Origin: a virus
IMG/VR virus record: IMGVR_UViG_3300031578_000031
Coordinates: 1-59,613 of that record
Length of the DNA: 59,613 nt
Reading direction: 5' to 3' (one strand)
Positions 52,899-59,410 of the stretch are shown one piece after another (position 1 is the first letter of the stretch; every line of letters begins with the position of its first letter). The position numbers and the translations under genes are program-made. The notes under the pieces were generated by a model. That model searched no databases. It saw only the letters and a list, made by a program, of their open reading frames with translations, and was not told where the DNA came from.

Positions 52899-52931
52899 GG
52901 TGGGGAATTTGAAGCACCCACCTATCAAATT
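52899..52931 (+). other. Interleaved stems in spacer RNA
   Basis: GGTGGG (52899-52904) pairs with CCCACC (52917-52922), and AATTTGA (52906-52912) pairs with TCAAATT (52925-52931). The two stems are interleaved. The 1-base and 2-base connectors are too short for a full pseudoknot with both stems complete, so either partial stems or mutually exclusive hairpins are likely. Confidence 0.4.
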
Positions 52932-52968
52932 GAAATAATGTTTAACCTAAGCAGATGGGCTAAAAATT

Positions 52969-53018
52969 GCACCTTAACCCCACTGTTTTTTATAATGTGT
53001 TAGGGTGCGTTTTATTTT
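52969..53018 (+). terminator. Hairpin before a small gene, terminator-like
   Basis: GCACCTTAAC (52969-52978) pairs with GTTAGGGTGC (52999-53008) over 10 bp with one T-G pair and a 20-base loop. GTTTTATTTT follows. It ends right before ATG 53019, so it may be an attenuator controlling the small gene rather than a simple terminator. Confidence 0.6.
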
Positions 53019-53240
53019 ATGATAGTAGAAATAACAAAAGACAGCAGTAAATACGGTGTTAGATTCCCATTAGTAGGTGAATTTTATAAAGCAAAGCCTT
53101 ATAGATATGATTCTGAAAAAGTAACCTTACTTTACAAGGTTGACTCAAAAACTCACGAAAAAAGCAAAGACCAATATTGGGATGAACCTATGTACAATGA
53201 ATACAGATACAATTTAAGGGTTGTTTCAAATGCCCTATAA
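53019..53240 (+). CDS. Small hypothetical protein
   Basis: This 73-residue protein is unrecognised, short and polar, with alternating strands (MIVEITKDSSKYGVRFPLVGEFYKAKPY). The stop is followed by a spacer with another hairpin. It sits directly downstream of a strong hairpin that may control it. The sequence looks like a small beta-barrel, but no family can be named. Confidence 0.5.
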   Translation: MIVEITKDSSKYGVRFPLVGEFYKAKPYRYDSEKVTLLYKVDSKTHEKSKDQYWDEPMYNEYRYNLRVVSNAL

Positions 53241-53259
53241 CACATTTATAAACGCATTG

Positions 53260-53290
53260 CGCATATATATTTAATTAGGCTGTATATGCG
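53260..53290 (+). other. Hairpin in spacer
   Basis: CGCATATA (53260-53267) and TATATGCG (53283-53290) form a perfect 8-bp stem with a 15-base loop. No T-run follows, so it is not a classical terminator. It precedes a short open frame (53308-53352) and the gene at 53369. Confidence 0.4.
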
Positions 53291-53307
53291 TAATAAAACC
53301 CACAATA

Positions 53308-53352
53308 ATGATAGAAGTAGTAAAAGCTTACCAATATCGGGCGGTGGAATGA
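53308..53352 (+). CDS. Possible 14-codon leader peptide
   Basis: ATG 53308 opens a 14-residue frame (MIEVVKAYQYRAVE) ending with TGA at 53350, 16 bases before the next gene. Its first residues resemble those of the gene at 53019 (MIVEITK). It may be a leader peptide or a remnant; nothing confirms translation. Confidence 0.25.
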   Translation: MIEVVKAYQYRAVE

Positions 53353-53368
53353 ATAAAAACAGAGCAAA

Positions 53369-53737
53369 ATGAAAAAATGTAGATATATCAAAGACCCAAT
53401 AGCAGGAAAAGTCTTAATACCGGAGTGCATGAGCGTTGTTATTTCAAATGACATAGATGATTGTATATGCCAAAAATCACCCGAAGTGCCAATAGATATG
53501 CCCAAGTCCCTAACGGCAGAGAATGGGGCTAAAGCATTGTTAATGGGTGAGTTTTTTGAAACAATTGAGGTATTAAATAAAGCCTATTGTGGTTGTGGAA
53601 AATGTGACCACTGCTATGATTTTCCGGAAGAACCGGAAATGATTACTCAGAAGGTGCCCGTTAGTTGGACCACTATAAAAGCGATTTACGCTAAAATTGT
53701 ATCACACTTTAACGACCAAAACAATGGCATACGATAA
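53369..53737 (+). CDS. Cysteine-rich small protein
   Basis: This 122-residue protein contains CGCGKCDHC near residue 73, a four-Cys arrangement (C-x-C-x2-C-x2-C) that could bind zinc, plus three further Cys in the N-terminal half. The rest is mixed and has no enzyme motif. It overlaps the primase start by 14 bases, suggesting co-expression with the replication genes and a possible nucleic-acid role. Confidence 0.5.
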   Translation: MKKCRYIKDPIAGKVLIPECMSVVISNDIDDCICQKSPEVPIDMPKSLTAENGAKALLMGEFFETIEVLNKAYCGCGKCDHCYDFPEEPEMITQKVPVSWTTIKAIYAKIVSHFNDQNNGIR

Positions 53738-54974
53738 AAAAGACTTTGAAAGAGTAGGAGACCTCGCTGACATCGTTCAGGAAATAGGCTCCCGAATAGA
53801 ATTAAAAAAAGTAGGTAGCAATTACCAAGGATGCTGCCCATTCCATAGCGAGAAAACACCATCCTTCACAGTATCCCCTACCAAGAAGATATGGAAGTGC
53901 TTTGGATGTGGAGAGTCCGGAGATGTAATCGCTTTTGTAGCAAAACATGAATCCATATCCCAAGTAGCGGCCATGCGTAAGTTGGCCGGTAGCTACGGGA
54001 TAGAAGTATCCTCAAACCACAAAGAGGAAGAAGGTGGTGCTACGGATAAACAGGAGGCATATACTGCACTAAAGATAGCTCAGATTGTATTTGAGTCTGC
54101 CCTACTACATAATGTGGCAGCCAAGCGGTATATCGTGTCAAGGGGCATCAGCAACATTGACATCGTAAAAACTTGGGGAATTGGATACGCTGCCTCAGAT
54201 TACCGTGTCGAAGCATCTGAGATAGGGATGAATCTATCAGGCTTGAAAAAAGATGGTAGGTGGTTCTTCCGGAACCGGATCATGTTTCCAATTGAAGACA
54301 TTTCAGGAAGAGTTATCGGATTTGGTGGACGTAGAGAGGAAGGTGGAAAGTCAAAGGCTAAATACATTAACAGCCAAGAAACTCCACTTTACAATAAGAG
54401 TAGTGTCCTATATGGCATCCGACAAGCATTGCCACATATCCGTAAAACAAAAACCGTCATCATCACTGAAGGCTACTTTGATGTTATTATGCTACATCAA
54501 GTGCCTGGACTCAACAAGGCAGTAGCTCCCTGCGGTACAGCACTAACAGTTAGTCAAGCTGCAATTCTCGCAAAGTATGCCAACACTGCTGTCATTATGT
54601 TCGATGGGGATGCTGCCGGACTAAAGGCTACGGCTAATGCCATTGAGTCACTTATTCAGGCAGGATTCAAGGACATTGAAATTACCTTATTCCCTGATGG
54701 ATGTGATGCTGCGGATATGGCAGTTGATTCAGGATTCGACCTGAGTACATTCATCGACAATGTAAAGCAGATCTCCGCAATTGATTTTCTACTGGATAAG
54801 ATAGTAGGGGATAGCGAAGAGAAGTGTAAGGTGTTACTTGACATAATTTCCAAATGCCCATCCCCTCTTCGTAGAGATGATTATATCCGCATTATTGCGG
54901 AGAATACTACATATTCCCAAAACTCTTTAACTGAGGAATTAAATATTATCCTCAAACGAAGGGCTTATTCATAA
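53724..54974 (+). CDS. DNA primase (DnaG-like)
   Basis: This 416-residue protein has a CHC2 zinc finger (Cys38, His41, Cys59, Cys62) and a catalytic core with TOPRIM motifs TVIITEGYFDVIML and AVIMFDGDAAGLKA. It would make RNA primers for the DnaB-like helicase at 50969. It is shorter than E. coli DnaG (581), so the C-terminal helicase-interaction domain is reduced or diverged. Start ATG 53724 (MAYDKKD) is preferred to the in-frame TTG at 53697, which would deepen the overlap. Confidence 0.92.
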   Translation: MAYDKKDFERVGDLADIVQEIGSRIELKKVGSNYQGCCPFHSEKTPSFTVSPTKKIWKCFGCGESGDVIAFVAKHESISQVAAMRKLAGSYGIEVSSNHKEEEGGATDKQEAYTALKIAQIVFESALLHNVAAKRYIVSRGISNIDIVKTWGIGYAASDYRVEASEIGMNLSGLKKDGRWFFRNRIMFPIEDISGRVIGFGGRREEGGKSKAKYINSQETPLYNKSSVLYGIRQALPHIRKTKTVIITEGYFDVIMLHQVPGLNKAVAPCGTALTVSQAAILAKYANTAVIMFDGDAAGLKATANAIESLIQAGFKDIEITLFPDGCDAADMAVDSGFDLSTFIDNVKQISAIDFLLDKIVGDSEEKCKVLLDIISKCPSPLRRDDYIRIIAENTTYSQNSLTEELNIILKRRAYS

Positions 54975-54980
54975 AAAAAG

Positions 54981-55008
54981 CGACGATCCTTGGTAGAATC
55001 GTCACTCG
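54981..55008. other. Hairpin after primase
   Basis: GACGAT and ATCGTC form a 6-bp stem within a 28-base spacer after the primase. On the opposite strand it is followed by a T-run, so it reads as a terminator only for the minus strand, where no gene is known. It may simply be a structured spacer. Confidence 0.3.
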
Positions 55009-55070
55009 AAAAGTAGTGCATAAGTAGGACTGCAAATCTAATTAAAAATAACATAAAAAATAAATAATCA

Positions 55071-55691
55071 ATGAAAAATTTACTAATAGGCCTTAGAGCT
55101 TGCGATGAATCGTTAGAATGGGTTAAAGATTTAACAATAGAAGAAGCAGTTGAAAAATGTAATCAAGCAGATTGGATGCTTTGGTTAGCAAAGAGAGTGC
55201 AAGTTCACCCTAAAAAGACGGTATTAGCGGCTTCGTTATGTGCAAAACTCGGCACAAAATTTTTAGAAGATAAATGCCCCTCGATATTATTGGCCTTAGA
55301 TGTATTTATTAAATACGGGAGAGGCAGAGTAAGCAGAACTACGTTAGACCAAGCTGTTTTTACTGCGTATAATAAATATGAATATCTCCGTAAATGGAGA
55401 AGCAGTCAAAATGATGACCCGATAATTCTTGCAGCAGAAGCTATATTTGCTGTATCTAATATGATAATTAGTCCTACTGCATATATACCGTATAATGTTG
55501 ACGTAGAACTTGCTGCACTATCAACATATAGAGCTTTTTATAAGGATTCATTGAATAGTAATGGAAATTTAATCATAGCCGGAATGATAGCAGATAAAGT
55601 AAATATTGAAATGTCGAATATTTGCAGAGACATTATCGGAAGAGATATTGTGTCAAAAGTAAAAAAAAGATTATTGAAAAAAAAGTGTTAA
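55071..55691 (+). CDS. Putative immunity-like (Imm5-type) protein
   Basis: This 206-residue helical protein begins ACDESLEWVKDLTIEEAVEKCNQADWMLWLAKRV, a pattern I associate with the Imm5-like family often found in phages. The family is annotated as putative immunity, but its function in phages is unknown. The rest is helical (LEDKCPSILLALDVFIKYG, ILAAEAIFAVSNMIIS) with a Lys-rich end. It precedes the promoter at 55696. Confidence 0.4.
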   Translation: MKNLLIGLRACDESLEWVKDLTIEEAVEKCNQADWMLWLAKRVQVHPKKTVLAASLCAKLGTKFLEDKCPSILLALDVFIKYGRGRVSRTTLDQAVFTAYNKYEYLRKWRSSQNDDPIILAAEAIFAVSNMIISPTAYIPYNVDVELAALSTYRAFYKDSLNSNGNLIIAGMIADKVNIEMSNICRDIIGRDIVSKVKKRLLKKKC

Positions 55692-55727
55692 AATGTTTGT
55701 TAATACAAAACATTTTAAATACCTTTG
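55688..55727 (+). promoter_or_regulatory. Strong promoter with overlapping dyad operator
   Basis: TTTG (55696-55699), a 20-base spacer and TACCTTTG (55720-55727) are a full match to the Bacteroidota consensus. An 11-base perfect dyad, TTAAAATGTTT (55688-55698) with AAACATTTTAA (55708-55718), lies across the -33 box and spacer, so a repressor could block RNA polymerase there. The same 12-base upstream element is at 48977. Confidence 0.8.
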
Positions 55728-55769
55728 ATTTAAGGAAGCGATAATTTTAAAAACATTAATAATAATAGC

Positions 55770-56741
55770 ATGAGTAGTAAAGTAGGAAGTATCAAAAATG
55801 CATGGGAAACAACGAAATGGCTGTTCACACAGCTATTTTCATCGACTCCCGATCCATCGGTTAGTTCCGGTGTCAAGATGTTACAATGGGTGTCTAAGGG
55901 GCTACTTATTGTTGGAGCTTTATCTTCAGTGTCATACACTGCCCCTACCTTCTATAATATTTGGTCCGGCATTATGGCATTGTTCGTAGCTCAAATCGCT
56001 ACAATCATCTGCGTAGTTCTAATACTCTTCCTTATCGAACTATCCTTTGGAGCGTTGACTCCCTTTGCTCTTGACTTTACCTTTTCAGGCCAAGCCAGTC
56101 AAAATGATATGAGCAAGATTGGAGCAACCTTATTATGGATATTTGTAATATTCCTTGGAGGAGCCAGTGTTGTTTTTACTTACAATGGGGCAAGCACACC
56201 TGTCCATGCCTCAATAGTTGCACCGGAGATGATTGACATCTCCTCAGTTGAAGCTCAAAAGCAATTCGCTTTGAGCAAAGAGGAGCATCGCTATGATGCC
56301 TTGGTAGATAAATACCACAAAGAAGATAGTGCCGGAATAGCATCCCTTTCCCTTTATCATCACAACAATATCAAAAATATTGAGGCGTATGCCATCAAGA
56401 AGTATGGAGAGTATAGCCATCTTGTAGATGAATCAGTTTCCAAAGCAAGAAAGGACTCCACCATAAAAGTCCAAGATTACGAGTCCACAAAACTCAAAGC
56501 ACCTTACTACGTCCGTGAAAGAAATCAAGCGATCAATGATGCTCGGAAAACTTGGAATGGGCTTATCGAAGAGAAAAAAGCAGCGAACGAGAAGTTGGAG
56601 AAACTTCACAATTTCAAAGTTTCAGCAGCGATAATGCTTATTCAAAACTTCGGGGCAGGGTCAACGATTCTCTTCTTTATCCTACAAGTTATAATTTCAA
56701 CACTTCGAGTAGGTGAAACTTCGGTAAAAAAAAAGTGGTAA
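55770..56741 (+). CDS. Membrane protein with coiled coil, possible frameshift partner
   Basis: This 323-residue protein has membrane segments in the first half (LLIVGALSSVSYTA, IMALFVAQIATIICVVLILFLIELSFG, MSKIGATLLWIFVIFLGGASVVF). A charged helical region follows (VSKARKDSTIKVQDYESTKL, NGLIEEKKAANEKLEKLHNFK), and a final membrane helix near the end. It terminates at W-TAA straight after a GTA AAA AAA AAG run, where a -1 shift would join the next frame (56735). Function is unknown; a virion or host-membrane role is possible. Confidence 0.6.
   Translation: MSSKVGSIKNAWETTKWLFTQLFSSTPDPSVSSGVKMLQWVSKGLLIVGALSSVSYTAPTFYNIWSGIMALFVAQIATIICVVLILFLIELSFGALTPFALDFTFSGQASQNDMSKIGATLLWIFVIFLGGASVVFTYNGASTPVHASIVAPEMIDISSVEAQKQFALSKEEHRYDALVDKYHKEDSAGIASLSLYHHNNIKNIEAYAIKKYGEYSHLVDESVSKARKDSTIKVQDYESTKLKAPYYVRERNQAINDARKTWNGLIEEKKAANEKLEKLHNFKVSAAIMLIQNFGAGSTILFFILQVIISTLRVGETSVKKKW
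56726..56735 (+). promoter_or_regulatory. Candidate -1 frameshift slippery site
   Basis: Nine A then G (56726-56735) contain A AAA AAG in the reading frame of the membrane protein, the same heptamer used in E. coli dnaX. A -1 slip there leads directly into the next frame at 56735, which lacks any early ATG. The original frame stops one codon later. Confidence 0.6.
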
Positions 56742-57178
56742 CTAATTCGAGTTTCAAGCCCACTCCTATCAGAGATAAGGCTGATACTAAGAAGCCTGAA
56801 ACCATTGAATTTCAGAACATTCCGTTCGACATTGAAACTGAAACTTACTCAGATACGGGAGAGGGGCTTGAAACTGAAACTCAAAGCATCGACCTTTTTT
56901 CTGAAACTGAAACTGTTCTCGGCGAGGATAATCTTGAAACTGAAACTTTTTGGATTGACGGATTCAGCACTCCTTTTAACTTGGCAGGTTTACGAAGAAA
57001 CGTACAGCAATATGCCAATAAGTTTCACCAAAATAACGGTAGGCCTGAAACCAATATTTCCAACGGAAAGAAGTTTTTCCTGAAATACATAAGCAGGGCA
57101 AAAATAAATGAGGTAAACGATTTGAAGCAAATGCTTCGTAAGAGTTACCCAATTTTTCTAAATGAAATACTAAAATGA
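56735..57178 (+). CDS. Probable frameshift extension or GTG-start protein
   Basis: This open frame of 147 residues has no ATG until near its end (Met about 132) and begins at a GTG that overlaps the upstream stop. Together with the slippery run just before it, this suggests it is made mainly as a -1 fusion to the membrane protein, giving about 470 residues. The first half has four ETET repeats in acidic sequence; the second half is basic and helical (LAGLRRNVQQYANKFHQ, KMLRKSYPIFL-like), a DNA-binding shape. A GTG start is the simpler alternative. Confidence 0.55.
   Translation: MVTNSSFKPTPIRDKADTKKPETIEFQNIPFDIETETYSDTGEGLETETQSIDLFSETETVLGEDNLETETFWIDGFSTPFNLAGLRRNVQQYANKFHQNNGRPETNISNGKKFFLKYISRAKINEVNDLKQMLRKSYPIFLNEILK
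56834..56947 (+). repeat. Four direct repeats spaced by three helical turns
   Basis: GAAACTGAAACT occurs four times (56834-56845, 56870-56881, 56903-56914, 56936-56947), start-to-start distances 36, 33 and 33. Each is encoded in frame as ETET. The regular spacing of about three helix turns is what a DNA-binding protein would need on one face of the helix, as in a partition or origin array. It could also be selected only at protein level. Confidence 0.55.
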
Positions 57179-57423
57179 GACATTCCTTAATCATACAAGT
57201 ATTGGCAGCAGCCATAATGACCGGAATTGTATGGGTGTGGATAGAAATGTTCGGACTTATAGATAGAGACGATGGATGGTTTATTGTAGGGGCTACTTAT
57301 CCAACATACATTACGCTCTGCACGATACTCGCAGACATCATTGAAAACATAAAGATAAAACTATGGGATTACAATCGCTCCCCACGCTCACAGAAGCGGA
57401 AAGGAAAATCGCCTTCTCGGTAG
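57175..57423 (+). CDS. Small membrane protein
   Basis: This 82-residue protein has two hydrophobic segments (SLIIQVLAAAIMTGIVWVWIEMFG and YPTYITLCTILADIIENIKI) and a basic C-terminus (PRSQKRKGKS). It overlaps the previous frame by four bases and the next by 61. Possible roles include small holin-like or superinfection-exclusion protein, but none can be chosen. Confidence 0.5.
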   Translation: MRHSLIIQVLAAAIMTGIVWVWIEMFGLIDRDDGWFIVGATYPTYITLCTILADIIENIKIKLWDYNRSPRSQKRKGKSPSR

Positions 57424-57707
57424 CAGTAGCACTAAAAGCTAACCATACCGGCCAAGCCAAGGCTATCTCAAATTCTAAGATGGTAAAAGCCTTGGCTAAG
57501 GTCCAGGTGAAAACATCTGATACTGTAATGCGGAAAATCATAAATTATTTGCGCCACGAAGGAAAACCTATCTGCTCCGGATCAAGCGGATATTGGTGGG
57601 CAGCAAATAAAAACGAGTTGGCAGAATGTCTCGCTGCCCTAAAAGATAGGGTAGAAGCACAGATAGCTACATTAAATCAATTGAAGGAAATTTATCAAAA
57701 CTACTAA
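57363..57707 (+). CDS. Winged-helix-like small protein
   Basis: This 114-residue protein looks like a winged helix: SNSKMVKALAKVQVKTSDTVMRKIINYLRHEGKPICSGSSGYWWAAN, where the end resembles a wing. A helical C-terminus follows (LAALKDRVEAQIATLNQLKE). Proteins with this form are common in the replication regions of Bacteroidota phages and may bind DNA. The 61-base overlap with the upstream gene makes its exact start less certain. Confidence 0.5.
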   Translation: MGLQSLPTLTEAERKIAFSVAVALKANHTGQAKAISNSKMVKALAKVQVKTSDTVMRKIINYLRHEGKPICSGSSGYWWAANKNELAECLAALKDRVEAQIATLNQLKEIYQNY

Positions 57708-57708
57708 A

Positions 57709-58056
57709 ATGGAACAGAACATAGATTACGAAGGCCTACCAAAGGCAGAAGATATTGGACGCATCCGTAAAATGCTATCTTGCCTTGAGTCACCCAGTCG
57801 AAGATTGATTCTTTCCATCCTTATGGATGGCAAGCGTCATAAATTCGTAAGATTGGCTGAGGCTTGCGAAAACACAATGGAGAACCCTCCAAAACACATC
57901 TACTCAGACATCGGGACTCACCTGCGCTATATGCTAAAGGTAGGTCTCGTAGAGAAGCACGACAAGGGAAAAAACTCCGTAAAAGGAGCATACTATTCTC
58001 TTGACCCAAACAAAATCAAGGAAATTAATTTATTCATCAACACGTCAAATCTATAA
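57709..58056 (+). CDS. Winged-helix-like small protein
   Basis: This 115-residue protein has an ArsR-like winged-helix pattern: SPSRRLILSILMDGKRHKFVRLAEACENTM, then IGTHLRYMLKVGLVEKHDKG, with a wing VKGAYYSLD. It begins one base after the previous stop. It probably binds DNA and may be a regulator of the replication genes. No metal-binding Cys pair is present. Confidence 0.55.
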   Translation: MEQNIDYEGLPKAEDIGRIRKMLSCLESPSRRLILSILMDGKRHKFVRLAEACENTMENPPKHIYSDIGTHLRYMLKVGLVEKHDKGKNSVKGAYYSLDPNKIKEINLFINTSNL

Positions 58057-58062
58057 ATCATC

Positions 58063-58929
58063 ATGGGAGAAATATCCAGCACAAGTAAGAATAGATCTTA
58101 CTACGAAATAAACGGGCAGCAGAAATGCATCCTAAAATATGTAAAAGGGGAAGAGAACATCCCTATCAAAGGCCTTGAAGGATACCTTCAAGATATTACC
58201 CTAAAGAAAGGCCAAAAGCCGAATGGAGATATTGTATTTTCCTACCGACTTGTACTAACAGAAGAAAGAGACCCAAGCCATGAAGATGAGGAGATGGTGT
58301 TATCATTCAAGGAAGGTACATACCTCACCGAACGAATCATCAATACCATGCTTGGCATTGATAGACCTGAGAAGCTAACTATCCTTGTATATCCGTCAAA
58401 TGGCATCAAAGATAGCCCAGGCGTTATGATTAAAATCGACAACAAGCCTGTCACTTTTAAATTTGACGTATGGGATGATCAACTACGGGGCTATAAAGGC
58501 ATCCCTGGCGGCAAGCCTGAAGGCCGTATCCAATTTTGGAGAGACCAAATGTTCAAGGAAATTTATGTTAACCTTCTCGGAAGAGAATGGGATGGTGAGA
58601 TTGAGCTTGACTACGCTCTAACCCAAGGAAAAACCACCTCAGCACCAAAAGAGGAAATTGGCTGTTCCGTTGATGCTATCCTTGCCCTGAATACCATCAA
58701 GAAAAAATTGCCAGGATACGAAGCAGCAGGAGACCATATCGCTTTGTGTAAAGCATGGGCAGATATGGTAAAATTCATCCAATCAAAAAGTACCTCCCCA
58801 GGAGATGCTAAAATCTTGGATGATGCCCTCCTCGAAGCACAAACCGTATTAGATAGAATTTGTCCTGCCGGTTCCCCTATGAAGTTAGAGAAGGATGGTA
58901 CCTATGGGGCAGAAGACTTGCCATTCTAA
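58063..58929 (+). CDS. ssb: Single-stranded DNA-binding protein
   Basis: This 288-residue protein ends in GAEDLPF, the acidic peptide with a terminal Pro-Phe that marks bacterial and phage SSBs and recruits repair and replication proteins. The N-terminal part is an apparent OB-fold (EGYLQDITLKKGQKPNGDIVFSYRLVL). A long, acidic, partly helical middle precedes the tip. It would coat single-stranded DNA at the fork with helicase and primase encoded upstream. It is larger than typical SSB. Confidence 0.7.
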   Translation: MGEISSTSKNRSYYEINGQQKCILKYVKGEENIPIKGLEGYLQDITLKKGQKPNGDIVFSYRLVLTEERDPSHEDEEMVLSFKEGTYLTERIINTMLGIDRPEKLTILVYPSNGIKDSPGVMIKIDNKPVTFKFDVWDDQLRGYKGIPGGKPEGRIQFWRDQMFKEIYVNLLGREWDGEIELDYALTQGKTTSAPKEEIGCSVDAILALNTIKKKLPGYEAAGDHIALCKAWADMVKFIQSKSTSPGDAKILDDALLEAQTVLDRICPAGSPMKLEKDGTYGAEDLPF

Positions 58930-59039
58930 TGAATATAATCAGAAATATTTTAGGTATAATAGTGGCAGTCGTATTGGCTGCCACGCTTGCCTTGACTATC
59001 AAAATAATCATAGACCTATGCAAGAATTTATATCAATAG
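58929..59039 (+). CDS. 36-residue membrane peptide
   Basis: ATG 58929 overlaps the SSB stop (TAATG) and opens a 36-residue frame to TAG 59037. Nearly all of it is one membrane helix (LGIIVAVVLAATLALTIKIII) with a short charged end. It overlaps the start of the next gene (59018). Small membrane peptides of this kind are common in phages and usually uncharacterised. Confidence 0.5.
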   Translation: MNIIRNILGIIVAVVLAATLALTIKIIIDLCKNLYQ

Positions 59040-59410
59040 AAGAGGTAAGGAGACAAGTTCTCATACTTCGCCGAAACTACCGAGTAAACGTACAGAAGAA
59101 TCTCAATGGAGACTTCCAAGTGTACGTTATGAAAAACAGCGATGTCCTTGCTCACATTGAAGTGTTATTCAACTCTGATAAGAACCACTATGTAGTGGAT
59201 TGGGTAAGTGCAACGGGTAAAATGTTGGGTAAAGGGAAATTACTATACTACATGGCTATGGATGAGGCATTCCCTCGATTCCTTAGTTCCGGAATCCGTA
59301 CAAACCAAAAGGCCAATAGCGTATGGGATGCTATTGAAAAATTGGCCGAGAAAGGGAAAATTGTAAAATCTGAGAAGGGCTATAAGCTCCATTCAAAAAT
59401 CGGAGAATAA
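59018..59410 (+). CDS. Hypothetical protein
   Basis: This 130-residue protein is unrecognised. It is basic and soluble, with an N-terminal helix (SIEEVRRQVLILRRNYRV), a beta region (FQVYVMKNSDVLAHIEVLFNS) and a helical C-terminus. Its start (59018) is inside the preceding small frame and its stop overlaps the next start (TAATG). It sits between SSB and the PP-loop gene, so a nucleic-acid role is possible by context only. Confidence 0.5.
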   Translation: MQEFISIEEVRRQVLILRRNYRVNVQKNLNGDFQVYVMKNSDVLAHIEVLFNSDKNHYVVDWVSATGKMLGKGKLLYYMAMDEAFPRFLSSGIRTNQKANSVWDAIEKLAEKGKIVKSEKGYKLHSKIGE

